Assembly: GCF_007858255.1 (NCBI RefSeq)
Contig: NZ_VFEU01000003.1
Span: 1-64,000, forward strand
DNA length: 64,000 nt
DNA from: Pseudomonas rhodesiae
Lineage (GTDB): Bacteria > Pseudomonadota > Gammaproteobacteria > Pseudomonadales > Pseudomonadaceae
Reading direction: 5' to 3'
Numbering within the stretch: position 1 is the first letter of the stretch; each line of letters opens with the position of its first letter. This document shows, in pieces, positions 1 through 8,853 of this stretch. The position numbers and the translations under genes were made by a program. A model generated the notes under the pieces. The model was not told the origin of the DNA and did not search any database. It worked only from the letters and a program-made list of their open reading frames with translations.

Positions 1-456
1 TCTGTCACTGACGCGCCGTCATCGGGGGCAAGCCCCCTCCCACAGTTTGGAAGCGGCGCAATTGCTTTCTCCAAGTAATACCGACATCCAATGTGGGTGG
101 GGCTTGCCCCCTTTAGCAGTCTGCCTGCCCCTCTGTCACTGACGCGCCGTCATCGGGGGCAAGCCCCCTCCCACAGTTTGGAAGCGGCGCAAATGCTTTC
201 TCCAAGTAATACCGACATCCAATGTGGGTGGGGCTTGCCCCCTTTAGCAGTCTGCTAGCCCCTCTGTCACTGACGCGCCGTCATCGAGGGCAAGCCCCCT
301 CCCAAAGTTGGAAGCGGCGCAGATACTTTTAATACCGACATCCAATGTGGGAGGGGGCTTGCCCCCGATTCCGGTGGTGCAGTCACTGACGAATGGACTG
401 ACCGAACTCTATCGGGAGCAAGCCCGTCCCGCCGTTTGGAAGCGGCGCAAATACTC
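1..456. repeat. Tandem 131-bp array of paired REP palindromes (BIME-like)
   Basis: Three copies of a 131-bp unit begin at 1, 132 and 263 with the same TCTGTCACTGACGCGCCGTC block; the first two are nearly identical and the third has small deletions. A diverged fourth copy covers about 391-456. Each unit holds two opposed REP palindromes, one reading ATCGGGGGCAAGCCCCCTCC and the other with GTGGGTGGGGCTTGCCCC. The stretch 1-408 contains no gene that I can support. The last, diverged copy overlaps the 3' end of pxpC. Confidence 0.9.
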
Positions 457-1341
457 GATGTGCTGCCGATGCGCCGTTTCCTGCACCACCGGCGCCAGTC
501 GTACTTTCTGCCCCGGCAGACATTGCGCCAGCCTGGCTAAGGCCAAGGGTGTCAGCGCGCCCAACCGTGGATAGCCGCCGATAGTCTGGCGATCATTGAG
601 CAATACGATCGGCTGCCCATCCGGCGGCACTTGGATCGCCCCCAGCGGAATCCCTTCGGAGATCAACGACGGCCCCTGATACTGCAACGGCGTGCCCAGC
701 AGGCGCATGCCCATGCGGTCGGCACGGCTGTCCAAGGCCCAGTCGGTGTTGAACGCATCGAACAGGCTCTGGCCGCTGAACTGGCCGATCTGCGCGCCGA
801 CAATCACGTCCAGTGGGCCGCCGGTTGGCAACGCCGGCTGACTCAACTCCTGCAGGGCACCGCCGGTTCCGGAATAGCTCAACCGACCGCCTGCGGCCAG
901 TGCGTTGCCCAAGCCATCCACACCTCCGAGTGCTTCACGGGCCACCGTCGCGCAACTGCCCAGCACCGTCGGCGCATCAAACCCGCCCGGCGCCGCCAGG
1001 TACGCCCGCGCACCGTCGGACGGTTGGGTAAAGCGCAGGCGCTGGCCCTTTTGCAGGACAATACTGCGCCCAGGGCTGATGGCGCGCTCGTCAATGTGCG
1101 CCCCCAGGTCTGCACCGGCCAGAGCCAGCAGGCAATAGTCCTCGGCCTTTACGGTGAAGCCGCCGAGGGTGATTTCCACCACCGCTGCGTTCAACGCATT
1201 GCCCAGCAGCCAATTGGCCCACGCCATCGACACCCAATCCAGCGCGCCGCCCTGGGTGACGCCCAAGTGGCGCACGCCAAAACGCCCGGCGTCCTGCAAC
1301 AGGCACAGCGGGGTGCTGGCCTCGATCGATAAGCGGCTCAT
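409..1341 (-). CDS. pxpC: 5-oxoprolinase subunit C (biotin-dependent carboxyltransferase family)
   Basis: Third subunit of the ATP-dependent PxpABC 5-oxoprolinase, which opens 5-oxo-L-proline to L-glutamate in the cytoplasm. The 310-residue protein has the KipA/allophanate hydrolase subunit 2 pattern: an N-terminal LLQDAGRFGVRHLGVTQGGA block near residues 15-35 and a C-terminal LLNDRQTIGGYPRLG block near residues 246-262. Its ATG overlaps the pxpB stop by 4 bp, so the two are translationally coupled. The oddity is the 3' end: the last 15 or so codons, ending RFQTAGRACSR, are read from a diverged REP-array unit, so the tail looks recently acquired. Family assignment is firm; the role of the tail is unknown. 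Confidence 0.93.
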   Translation of the reverse strand: MSRLSIEASTPLCLLQDAGRFGVRHLGVTQGGALDWVSMAWANWLLGNALNAAVVEITLGGFTVKAEDYCLLALAGADLGAHIDERAISPGRSIVLQKGQRLRFTQPSDGARAYLAAPGGFDAPTVLGSCATVAREALGGVDGLGNALAAGGRLSYSGTGGALQELSQPALPTGGPLDVIVGAQIGQFSGQSLFDAFNTDWALDSRADRMGMRLLGTPLQYQGPSLISEGIPLGAIQVPPDGQPIVLLNDRQTIGGYPRLGALTPLALARLAQCLPGQKVRLAPVVQETAHRQHIEYLRRFQTAGRACSR

Positions 1342-2042
1342 GGCTGCGCCTCCAGCGGTGTGTCATCGCCACCCAAGCGGATAAATTCAGCGTGATCCAC
1401 CGCCTGGAAACGAACCGTGTCGCCGGGCTGCATCAGGCTGTAGCCGTCGCGCTCGCGGTCGAAGAGTTTGGCTGGGGTGCGGCCGATCAGGTTCCAGCCG
1501 CCCGGCGACACCACTGGGTAGGCCGCCGTCTGCCGCTCGGCGATCCCCACACTGCCGGCCGCCACGCGTTTGCGCGGGGTGCTCAGGCGCGGAGTGGCGA
1601 GGGCTTCATCCACCAAGCCCATAAAGGCGAATCCGGGAGCGAAACCAAGGGCGAACACCTGGTATTCGTGGGCGCTGTGGCGGCGGATTACCTCGTCCAC
1701 CGTCAAGCCGCTACGCTGGCTGAGCACGCTCAGTTCCGGGCCGACGCGCAGGTCGTACCACACCGGCAAAACATGGCACTGGCCGCTGCCCTGGGCCTGG
1801 GGTTGCAGGTCGGCGAGGGCTTGATCGATGCGGTGCCGCGCCTCGGCCGGGCTCAACGCGGTGAGGTCGTAATGCACCATCAAGGTGGTATAGGACGGCA
1901 CCAGATCCACCAACGCCGTGCCGAAAGCGCTGCGCAAACGTTGGGTAGCGGCGAGCATCCACGGCATATTGGCTTCGGCGATCACGTCGAACAGACGCAC
2001 CATCAGGCAATCGATGGCCACCACTTCAATGCGTGGCTTCAT
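1338..2042 (-). CDS. pxpB: 5-oxoprolinase subunit B (KipI / allophanate hydrolase subunit 1 family)
   Basis: Second subunit of the PxpABC 5-oxoprolinase, 234 residues. Family hallmarks are [10 protein letters not shown] in mid-protein and [20 protein letters not shown] followed by NLIGRTP near the C-terminus. I chose the ATG at 2042 (MKPRIEVV) because it forms an ATGA overlap with the pxpA stop. The upstream extension to 2111 has no family character and would lie inside pxpA. It sits between pxpA and pxpC in one transcriptional unit with 4-bp overlaps on both sides, so the three subunits are expected in matched amounts. Confidence 0.93.
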   Translation of the reverse strand: MKPRIEVVAIDCLMVRLFDVIAEANMPWMLAATQRLRSAFGTALVDLVPSYTTLMVHYDLTALSPAEARHRIDQALADLQPQAQGSGQCHVLPVWYDLRVGPELSVLSQRSGLTVDEVIRRHSAHEYQVFALGFAPGFAFMGLVDEALATPRLSTPRKRVAAGSVGIAERQTAAYPVVSPGGWNLIGRTPAKLFDRERDGYSLMQPGDTVRFQAVDHAEFIRLGGDDTPLEAQP

Positions 2043-2782
2043 GCTGACGTCAACGCCGCGCGGATACGTTGCACGGCGGCGATGGAACTGGCGTTGTCGC
2101 CATGGACGCACAAGGTATTGGCCTGCAACACCAGGGCGCTGCCATCGCTGGCGGTGAGCGGCTCGCCGCGAGCAATAGTCAGGGCTTGCTGGAGCACGGT
2201 GTCAGCGTCGTGATGCACTGCGCCCGGCAGTTGGCGCGATACCAGGTGGCCGTGGCTGTCGTAAGCACGGTCGGCGAACGCTTCGAACCACAAGGTCAGG
2301 CCGTATTCGTCGCCCATCACCTGGGCTGCGCTGTTATCACGGGTGGCCAGCAGCATCAACGGCAAGCTGGCATCGTAGGCCGCAATGGCCTGCATCACCG
2401 CGCGCAGTTGGGCGGGTTTGGCCATCATGTCGTTGTACAACGCACCGTGGGGTTTGACATAGCTGACGCGAGCGCCCTGGGCACGGCAAATGCCATCGAG
2501 AGCGCCGATCTGGTAGTGCAACAGGTCCTGGATTTCTTCAGGGCTGTAAGCCATCGAGCGGCGACCGAACCCTTGGAGGTCCTGGTACGCCGGATGCGCA
2601 CCGATTTGCACGCCATGCTTGAGCGCCAGGCTGACAGTCTTGCGCATGATGCTCGGGTCGCCGGCATGAAACCCGCAGGCCACGTTGGCGCAATCGATGA
2701 ACGGCATGACCTCGGCATCCAGGCCCATGGTCCAGTTGCCAAAGCTTTCGCCGATATCACAATTCAGTAGCAGGCGGCTCAC
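2039..2782 (-). CDS. pxpA: 5-oxoprolinase subunit A (LamB/YcsF family)
   Basis: First gene of the pxpABC operon, 247 residues, LamB/YcsF family. It shows the N-terminal [14 protein letters not shown] block, [10 protein letters not shown] near residue 40, and [12 protein letters not shown] in mid-protein. The likely start is GTG at 2782, preceded by an AGGAG site (2791-2795 on the opposite strand) with 8-nt spacing; a reading further upstream to 2917 has low-complexity, non-family sequence. The complex clears 5-oxoproline, a spontaneous glutamine breakdown product. The divergent LysR gene at 2958 is the likely local regulator. Confidence 0.93.
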   Translation of the reverse strand: MSRLLLNCDIGESFGNWTMGLDAEVMPFIDCANVACGFHAGDPSIMRKTVSLALKHGVQIGAHPAYQDLQGFGRRSMAYSPEEIQDLLHYQIGALDGICRAQGARVSYVKPHGALYNDMMAKPAQLRAVMQAIAAYDASLPLMLLATRDNSAAQVMGDEYGLTLWFEAFADRAYDSHGHLVSRQLPGAVHHDADTVLQQALTIARGEPLTASDGSALVLQANTLCVHGDNASSIAAVQRIRAALTSA

Positions 2783-2870
2783 GGTGGTCGCTCCTGTAGG
2801 CTTTGTTTTTTTGTAGTGTGGGATTTTTACCGTCGGACACGCAACTTGTCCTGGCACCCCCACGCCGCTT

Positions 2871-2888
2871 ATCGTGGAACGACTCGAT
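2871..2888. promoter_or_regulatory. Dyad in the pxpA/LysR divergent region, candidate operator
   Basis: The sequence ATCG-N10-CGAT lies in the 175-bp space between pxpA and the divergent LysR gene. LysR proteins usually bind interrupted dyads close to their own promoter. The spacing is not the classical ATC-N9-GAT, so this is only a candidate. Confidence 0.3.
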
Positions 2889-2957
2889 TTTTGGCGCTCG
2901 CCCCATGCGGCGTCCAACTAATAAAAACCGATCCAAGCATAAGAAAAAGTTGATCCC

Positions 2958-3875
2958 ATGAATTTGAAGTTCCTCGAAACCTTCGTTTGGGTCGCCAGGC
3001 TCAAGAGCTTTCGCCTGACCGCCGAAAAGCTCTTTACCACCCAGGCGTCGATCTCCAGCCGCATCGCCGTGCTGGAAAGCGAACTGGGGGTGAAGCTGTT
3101 CCTGCGCGATTCCCGGGGGGTGAGCCTGACCCCGGAAGGCGTCAAGGTGCTCGACTATGCCGAGCAGATGATGGTGACCCTGCAAGGTTTGAAACAATCC
3201 CTGGAGACCACCAGCAGCAAGGTCGGACGGATTCGGATCGGTGCCATGGACACGGTGATCCACACCTGGCTCAGCCCGTTGGTGGCGGAATTGATGGACC
3301 ATTTCCCGCTGGTGGAAATCGAATTGGTCGCCGATACCGCGCTGAACCTCAGCGATCAGCTGCAAAAAGGCTTTCTCGATCTGATCCTGCAAACCGACCT
3401 GCTGCGCCTGGAAACCGTGCGCAGCCTGGAACTGGGCAGCCACCCGATGGCCTGGATCGTCGCCAGCCAATCGATCTATAACCGTGACTATGCCTCCCTT
3501 GCCGACCTGGCCCAGGAACGCATCATCACTTATTCGAAAAATTCCCACCCGCACCAGGACGTGATCCGCCTGATGCAAGCCAACGGCGTTGCTGCGCCGC
3601 GTATGAACTGCGTGAACTCAGTGTCGGCGATCACTCGCCTGCTGCGCGACGGCTTCGGGATTGGCGCGCTGCCGCCGGTGCTGGTCGGCGAAGAACTGGC
3701 CCGCGGTGAACTGCTGATGCTGCCCATGGAACAACGTTTGCCGAACCTGCAAGTGGTGGTGTCGTGGCGCGTGGGTGTGGAGTTGGTGGAGGAGATCGTG
3801 GGGTTATGCCAGAAAGTAGTGGCCCGGTATGCCGAGGAAGTCGGCGAAGAGCGGATGGTGCTGGCAACTGAATAA
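2958..3875 (+). CDS. LysR-family transcriptional regulator, divergent from pxpABC
   Basis: A 305-residue LysR-type regulator. The N-terminal winged helix-turn-helix (about residues 1-60) reads MNLKFLETFVWVARLKSF then TTQASISSRIAVLE, which is the usual LysR pattern. The rest is the periplasmic-binding-like effector domain, with the conserved FGIGALPPVLV turn near residue 236. It is transcribed away from pxpABC with 175 bp between the start codons, the typical arrangement of a regulator with its target operon. Control of 5-oxoproline use is therefore inferred from position; the effector is unknown. Confidence 0.9.
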   Translation: MNLKFLETFVWVARLKSFRLTAEKLFTTQASISSRIAVLESELGVKLFLRDSRGVSLTPEGVKVLDYAEQMMVTLQGLKQSLETTSSKVGRIRIGAMDTVIHTWLSPLVAELMDHFPLVEIELVADTALNLSDQLQKGFLDLILQTDLLRLETVRSLELGSHPMAWIVASQSIYNRDYASLADLAQERIITYSKNSHPHQDVIRLMQANGVAAPRMNCVNSVSAITRLLRDGFGIGALPPVLVGEELARGELLMLPMEQRLPNLQVVVSWRVGVELVEEIVGLCQKVVARYAEEVGEERMVLATE

Positions 3876-3886
3876 ACCGGATACGA

Positions 3887-3975
3887 ATGTGGGAGCGGGC
3901 TTGCCCGCGATAGCGTCAGTGACAGTTCGGCTGACTGATCCACTGCTATCAGGGGCAAGCCCCCCTTCCACATTT
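3887..3975. repeat. REP pair between convergent genes
   Basis: Two opposed REP palindromes: GTGGGAGCGGGCTTGCCCGC, then about 40 bp later CAGGGGCAAGCCCCCCTTCC ending in CACATTT. They fill the gap between the convergent LysR and DUF2937 genes and may help end or stabilise both transcripts. Confidence 0.85.
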
Positions 3976-3989
3976 GCTCGAGATGGGCG

Positions 3990-4532
3990 TTACAGGCCCT
4001 TGAGGTCCCGCTCTTCAATCGGCCGGCTCTGGCGCAGGCGCTTGCCGCCCAGCACGATCCAGTCGATCAAGCGGTACAGGCATTCCAGGCCGAACGACAA
4101 CAGCATCGCCCCACCCAGGCCCCAGCCCATGGCTTCGGGGGTCAGCAGGATCTGGTAGCTGTAGCCGTTCCAGGTTTCCTGGCGGATATCCGGGTCGGCG
4201 GCCACCGCCACTTGCAGCGCGCGGATATACCAGGGGCCCTGCATGGCCTGGAATTGCTTGTCCAACGCCACTTGGCGATCGAGCAAAGCGCCCAGGCTGC
4301 TGGCATCGCTCTGGAACACCGGGTCATCGCTGGCGCGGTAATGCTCGACCAGGGCGTGCATGTCCCCCTTGAAGAACTGCTGCGCCGTGGTTTCGAAGCC
4401 ACGCAGGCTGGTCTGGGCCTCGATCAGGTGGGCTTCGACGCGCTTGGCGTAATCGCTGATAAACCCCGGCACTTGCACACCGACCAACAGGCCAATGGCA
4501 AACAGCACCAACCGCAGATAGCTGAGCAACAT
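3990..4532 (-). CDS. DUF2937-family membrane protein
   Basis: A 180-residue protein of the DUF2937 type with no known biochemical role. It begins MLLSYLRLVLFAIGLLVGVQ, a transmembrane or anchor helix at residues 3-22, followed by a soluble helical region of about 110 residues and a second hydrophobic segment near 145-165 (WGLGGAMLLSFGLECLYRL). The start at 4532 fits the membrane anchor; the open frame upstream lies over the amidotransferase gene in another frame. It lies 11 bp downstream of that gene, so the two are probably cotranscribed. A small inner-membrane protein of unknown function. Confidence 0.8.
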   Translation of the reverse strand: MLLSYLRLVLFAIGLLVGVQVPGFISDYAKRVEAHLIEAQTSLRGFETTAQQFFKGDMHALVEHYRASDDPVFQSDASSLGALLDRQVALDKQFQAMQGPWYIRALQVAVAADPDIRQETWNGYSYQILLTPEAMGWGLGGAMLLSFGLECLYRLIDWIVLGGKRLRQSRPIEERDLKGL

Positions 4533-4543
4533 AGTCGATGTCC

Positions 4544-5320
4544 TTACTCGGTAATGCCCTGGCTGACGCATTCTCCGCGTCGCCATAGGCTCCATTGACC
4601 CGGTTCGTAGCGGGTCCAGTTTTCGTTGTCGGTCAGGGGTTCGGTGGCAATCACCGTAACCACGTCGTTGGGCGTGGTTTCGGCCTGAAAATCGACGATC
4701 ACGTCGACATCTTTCAAGCGCGCCGGGCCGAACGGAGCACGCCGGGTGATCTGGGCCAGTTTGGTCGAGCAATAGCAGAACAGCCAGTCGCCATCGCTGA
4801 GCAGGCAGTTGAAGACGCCTTTGCTGCGGTACTCGGCGCAAGCGGCGATCAGGTCCGGCAGCATTTGCTCGATGCCCACCGGCTCGGGGAAGGCTTCGCG
4901 CACGCGGTTGAGCAGATCGCAGAACGCCGCTTCGCTGTCGGTATCCCCCACCGGCCGGTAGAACGTGGCTCGCGGGGCAAAATCCGCCAGTTGGCCGTTA
5001 TGGGCAAAACACCAGTTGCGCCCCCACAATTCGCGCACGAACGGGTGGGTATTGGCCAGGCTCACCTTGCCGACATTGGCCTGGCGGATATGGCCAATCA
5101 CCACTTCGCTTTTGATGGGATAACGCTGCACCAGCAGGGCGACTTCCGATTCGCTGCTCGCGGCCGGGTCCTGAAACAGACGCAGGCCACGGCCTTCGTA
5201 GAACGCGATACCCCAACCGTCGCGGTGCGGCCCGGTGCGCCCACCGCGCTGCATCAGCCCGGTAAAGCTGAACACGATATCGGTGGGGACGTTGGCACTC
5301 ATGCCCAATAATTCACACAT
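4544..5320 (-). CDS. Class II glutamine amidotransferase domain protein (YafJ-like)
   Basis: A 258-residue N-terminal-nucleophile amidotransferase. Cys2 (MCELLGMSA) becomes the catalytic N-terminal cysteine after removal of Met. Family blocks follow: [12 protein letters not shown] near 32-43, GHIRQANVG near 75-83, NTHPF near 88, FAHNGQL near 103. The domain releases ammonia from glutamine, but there is no synthase domain, so the acceptor is unknown, as for E. coli YafJ. The gene is followed closely by the DUF2937 gene and preceded at 30 bp by a membrane-protein gene on the same strand. Confidence 0.88.
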   Translation of the reverse strand: MCELLGMSANVPTDIVFSFTGLMQRGGRTGPHRDGWGIAFYEGRGLRLFQDPAASSESEVALLVQRYPIKSEVVIGHIRQANVGKVSLANTHPFVRELWGRNWCFAHNGQLADFAPRATFYRPVGDTDSEAAFCDLLNRVREAFPEPVGIEQMLPDLIAACAEYRSKGVFNCLLSDGDWLFCYCSTKLAQITRRAPFGPARLKDVDVIVDFQAETTPNDVVTVIATEPLTDNENWTRYEPGQWSLWRRGECVSQGITE

Positions 5321-5350
5321 GCCAGGGCTCTCGCTGCAGGGCTTACAACG

Positions 5351-5815
5351 TTAAAGACGCGGTTCGACTCGCATACCGCTGACGGGCGCCGGGCGCCGGA
5401 AAGGTTCGTCATCGTCCTGGTCTTCGGCGGCCAGGGCGGCGTCGGTGGCGGCCTTGCGCTCGCGGCGCGCCTTGGCGGCACGCTCGATGGGCCAGCGGAT
5501 CAGCACGAACACCAGGTACACGCCGAACGCGATCATCGTGTACATGAACAAATCGGAGATGGCACGCCAGGCGTTATTGCCGACCTTGAGCACCAGGTCC
5601 ATCGCCGTAATGGCCACGGCCGGCGCGAACTGGGTCTTGACCGGGTCGACAATGGTCGGGCTGAACAACAGCACCGCCATCAGCAGTTGCAGCGGCTCGC
5701 GCAGCCAGCGCCAGATCCAGCGGGTCATGCGCCACCACACCAACAGGCAGCCCAAAGCGGCGAAGGCGTAAAGGCCCCAAGCGGTCAGATAGTCGTTCTC
5801 GGTCATGGTGTCCAT
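5351..5815 (-). CDS. Conserved inner-membrane protein of unknown function
   Basis: About 154 residues with three or four hydrophobic segments: WGLYAFAALGCLLVWWRM near 10-27, LLMAVLLFSPTIV near 44-56, and MYTMIAFGVYLVFVLI near 92-107. They are followed by a charged tail rich in Arg, Ala, Asp and Glu. No enzymatic motif is visible. The start is uncertain: ATG at 5815 (MDTMTEND) and ATG at 5806 (MTEND) both lack a clear ribosome site, and a longer frame to 5881 seems less likely. It is the first gene of a three-gene minus-strand cluster with the amidotransferase and DUF2937 genes. Confidence 0.72.
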   Translation of the reverse strand: MDTMTENDYLTAWGLYAFAALGCLLVWWRMTRWIWRWLREPLQLLMAVLLFSPTIVDPVKTQFAPAVAITAMDLVLKVGNNAWRAISDLFMYTMIAFGVYLVFVLIRWPIERAAKARRERKAATDAALAAEDQDDDEPFRRPAPVSGMRVEPRL

Positions 5816-5905
5816 GGCAAGGTTGGCAAACAGACGGCTATCATAACGGCTTTTGCGTGTCACGGCTGCAATGCCCGCCACCTTCCGCCAGACAGAGAGT
5901 GATCC

Positions 5906-7960
5906 ATGCCGTCATCGACCCACATCACTGCCGCCCCGATTGCCCGCAAGGCCCGCGGCCAGGACCCGTACGCCTGGCTGCAAGAGCGTGACAGCGCCGA
6001 AGTGCTTGATTACCTCAAAGCGGAAAATGCCTGGCAGCAAGCCCAGCTCGCCGATCAAGCGGCCCTGCGCGAAAGCCTGTTCGACGAGATCAAGGGGCGC
6101 ATCCTCGAAACCGACCTGTCCCTGCCCTCCCCCTGGGGCCCGTACCTGTATTACACGCGCACCACCGCCGGTGACGAATATGCGCGCCACTACCGCTGCC
6201 GTCGCCCCGCCGACGACAGCAACCAGGTGGATGACAGCAGCGAAGAACTGTTGCTGGACCCGAACGCCCTGGCCAACGGCGGCTTCTTCTCCCTCGGCGC
6301 GTTCAGCATCAGCCCCGACCATCAGCGCCTGGCCTACAGCCTCGATACCAGTGGCGATGAGATCTACACCCTGTTCGTGAAGGAATTGGCCACCGACAAA
6401 GTCAGCGAACTGGAATTCGATCACTGCGACGGCAGCATGACCTGGGCCAACGACAGCCTGACCCTGTTCTTCGGCGAATTGGACGACACCCACCGCCCGC
6501 ACAAGCTGTATCGCTATCGCCTGGATGGCACGGCGGCGCAGGAAGTGTTCCACGAGCCTGACGGACGGTTCTTCCTGCATTGCTACCGCTCAAGCTCCGA
6601 ACGCCAGTTGCTGCTGGCCCTGGGCAGCAAGACCACCAGCGAAATCTGGGCGCTGGACGCCAACCAGCCGCACCTGGACTTCACCTGCCTGGCGCCTCGG
6701 GTGGAGGATCACGAATACGATGTGGACCACGGCCAGCTCAATGGCCAGTGGACCTGGTTTATCCGCAGCAACCGCGACGGCATCAACTACGCGCTGTTCG
6801 TCGCCGCCGACACCGGCGACGTGCCTACCGAAGCCGATTGGCACAACCTGATCCCGCACCGCGACGACGTGATGCTCGACGGCGTGAGCCTGAACGCCCG
6901 CGCCATGACCCTGAGCCTGCGCATCGGCGGCCTGCCGGTGATCGAAGTGCATCCCCAGGACCTGGCGGCCTACCGTGTGGAATTGCCCGACGCCGCGTAC
7001 AGCCTCTACGTACAAAACAGCCTGGAGTTTCCCAGCGACCGCATCCGTCTGCGCTACGAAGCACTGAACCGTCCGGCCCAAGTGCGGCAGTTGGAGCTGG
7101 CCAGTGGCGCGCAACAGGTGCTCAAGGAAACCCCGGTACTCGGCGTGTTCAATGCCGACGACTATGTGAGCCAGCGCCTGTGGGCCACGTCGGCCGATGG
7201 CACCCAGGTGCCGATCAGCCTGGTGGTCAAGCGCGATCAGGTGGGCAAGCCGACACCGTTGTACCTGTATGGCTACGGCGCCTACGGTTCGAGCCTGGAC
7301 CCGTGGTTCTCCCATGCGCGCCTGAGCCTGTTGGACCGGGGCGTCGCATTTGCCATTGCGCATGTGCGCGGCGGTGGCGAGTTGGGCGAGGCCTGGTATC
7401 GCAACGGCAAGCAGGAACACAAGCAGAACACTTTCAGCGACTTTATCGCCTGCGCCGAACACTTGATCGCCCAGGGCCTGACCACGTCCAAGCAACTGGT
7501 CATCAGCGGCGGCAGTGCCGGCGGTTTGTTGATCGGCGCGGTACTCAACCAACGTCCCGAGCTGTTCCAGGCGGCGATTGCCGAAGTGCCGTTCGTGGAT
7601 GTGCTGAACACCATGCTCGACCCGGAACTGCCGCTGACCGTCACCGAATACGACGAATGGGGCAACCCCGAAGACCCGGATGTCTACGCACGCATCAAAG
7701 CCTACGCGCCGTACGAAAACGTCCGCGCCCAGGCTTACCCGGCCATGCTGGTGATTGCCGGCTACAACGACAGTCGCGTGCAGTACTGGGAAGCGGCCAA
7801 GTGGGTGGCCAAGCTGCGCGACACCAAGACCGACGACAACCTGCTATTGCTCAAGACCGAACTGGGCGCCGGTCACGGTGGAATGAGCGGTCGCTATCAG
7901 GGATTACGTGACGTAGCGCTCGAATATGCATTTGTGTTCAAGGCGCTCGGGTTGATTTAG
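5906..7960 (+). CDS. ptrB: Oligopeptidase B (S9A prolyl oligopeptidase family)
   Basis: A 684-residue cytosolic serine peptidase, close to the 686 residues of E. coli oligopeptidase B, which cuts small peptides after Arg or Lys. The N-terminal part forms the seven-bladed propeller that excludes large substrates. The C-terminal alpha/beta hydrolase domain carries the triad: Ser537 in SGGSAGG, Asp622 in GYNDSRV, His657 in GAGHGG. No signal peptide is visible. It is transcribed divergently from the membrane-protein gene at 5351, with 90 bp between them. Confidence 0.94.
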   Translation: MPSSTHITAAPIARKARGQDPYAWLQERDSAEVLDYLKAENAWQQAQLADQAALRESLFDEIKGRILETDLSLPSPWGPYLYYTRTTAGDEYARHYRCRRPADDSNQVDDSSEELLLDPNALANGGFFSLGAFSISPDHQRLAYSLDTSGDEIYTLFVKELATDKVSELEFDHCDGSMTWANDSLTLFFGELDDTHRPHKLYRYRLDGTAAQEVFHEPDGRFFLHCYRSSSERQLLLALGSKTTSEIWALDANQPHLDFTCLAPRVEDHEYDVDHGQLNGQWTWFIRSNRDGINYALFVAADTGDVPTEADWHNLIPHRDDVMLDGVSLNARAMTLSLRIGGLPVIEVHPQDLAAYRVELPDAAYSLYVQNSLEFPSDRIRLRYEALNRPAQVRQLELASGAQQVLKETPVLGVFNADDYVSQRLWATSADGTQVPISLVVKRDQVGKPTPLYLYGYGAYGSSLDPWFSHARLSLLDRGVAFAIAHVRGGGELGEAWYRNGKQEHKQNTFSDFIACAEHLIAQGLTTSKQLVISGGSAGGLLIGAVLNQRPELFQAAIAEVPFVDVLNTMLDPELPLTVTEYDEWGNPEDPDVYARIKAYAPYENVRAQAYPAMLVIAGYNDSRVQYWEAAKWVAKLRDTKTDDNLLLLKTELGAGHGGMSGRYQGLRDVALEYAFVFKALGLI

Positions 7961-8008
7961 GAACTTAGTGCGGCGGTTCGGTCTGAACACAGGACCGCCC
8001 CTGTTTTG

Positions 8009-8500
8009 ATGGACCCAATTGCTGCCATGCCACCACCGACACAACTCAATAATGAAATCCGCGACATGCTCATGGACTGCGGATTGTTCGATCCTTTGTT
8101 GCCGGAGGATTTTCATATCGCTGCCGGCTACTTCAACATCAGCACCATTGCCCAGGGCGAGGTGATCTTTCTCGAAGGCGATGCGGGCACCTTCATGTGC
8201 ATCCTCCACAGCGGCCAAGTGGCGGTGCAGAAGGCTCATCACGACGGCCAACCCGTGACCATCGCCACCCTGCGCAGCGGCCGGGCCTTTGGCGAGATGG
8301 CGGTGCTCGACGGCGAGCGACGCTCGGCCAGTTGCGTGGCCGCCAGTGCTTGCGTGCTGTTGAACCTGGGCAAGGACTCCCTGGAGAAAATGCTCAACGA
8401 AGCGCCACGGGTCGCTGCCAAGATTATCCGCGCGATTGCGATTGCCTTGTCCAAGCGCCTGCGCATGGCTGACGGGCAACTGCTATCGCAGCAGTTCTAG
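8009..8500 (+). CDS. Cyclic-nucleotide-binding domain protein without a DNA-binding domain
   Basis: A 163-residue protein consisting of little more than one CNB domain (about 35-150). The phosphate-binding cassette reads GRAFGEMAVLDGERRSAS, with the Glu and Arg that contact cAMP or cGMP in CRP and PKA. No helix-turn-helix follows, unlike CRP, and no enzymatic domain is present, so it may act by protein contact. I start at ATG 8009; a TTG just before it and an ATG at 8027 are alternatives and no strong ribosome site decides. The stop overlaps the stop of the convergent gene inside a CTAG. Confidence 0.82.
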   Translation: MDPIAAMPPPTQLNNEIRDMLMDCGLFDPLLPEDFHIAAGYFNISTIAQGEVIFLEGDAGTFMCILHSGQVAVQKAHHDGQPVTIATLRSGRAFGEMAVLDGERRSASCVAASACVLLNLGKDSLEKMLNEAPRVAAKIIRAIAIALSKRLRMADGQLLSQQF

Positions 8501-8775
8501 CCGCCGGGTGTCTTGGGTTTACTGTCGTTCTGCTGCAAACCGGGCACTGTCTGGTCTTTTGGCGGTGCGGGCAAGACGATGGGCGCCAGGGGCGGCGAGC
8601 CGTTGGTCTTGGGCACCACCGGCGGGGTGACCTGGGGATACAGGGTGGGCGTTGGCGTGCCCGGTGCGCCGGGAGTTGGCGCGGGGGCGACCGGTACGGT
8701 TTGCAACTCCTGAGCCTGCGCCGCACCCAATGCGAGCGCGCTCAACACAATGACCGTTAGAATGCTGCACTTCAT
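8497..8775 (-). CDS. Small secreted proline-rich protein
   Basis: A 92-residue protein with a clear signal peptide (MKCSILTVIVLSALALGAAQAQ, cleavage near residue 22) followed by a chain in which roughly a third of residues are proline. Repeated Pro-Thr and Pro-Pro pairs (TPGAPGTPTPT, VTPPVVP) suggest an extended, unfolded periplasmic or surface segment. No domain is recognised. It lies convergent to the CNB-domain gene, the two stop codons sharing CTAG at 8497-8500. Confidence 0.75.
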   Translation of the reverse strand: MKCSILTVIVLSALALGAAQAQELQTVPVAPAPTPGAPGTPTPTLYPQVTPPVVPKTNGSPPLAPIVLPAPPKDQTVPGLQQNDSKPKTPGG

Positions 8776-8853
8776 CGATGGCTCCATGGCCTGACCGGAA
8801 TGTCGTAAGGCTACTCCCAACCGCGCAAGAATGCCCTTCCCAATGAGATTTCC

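Noticed and set aside
1..400. Regular repeats resembling a CRISPR array
   Set aside because: The period is 131 bp, whole units repeat including the parts between palindromes, and there are no unique spacers or cas genes.
631..1332. Long plus-strand open frame opposite pxpC
   Set aside because: It is the mirror frame of a high-G+C gene, with no ribosome site and no family sequence.
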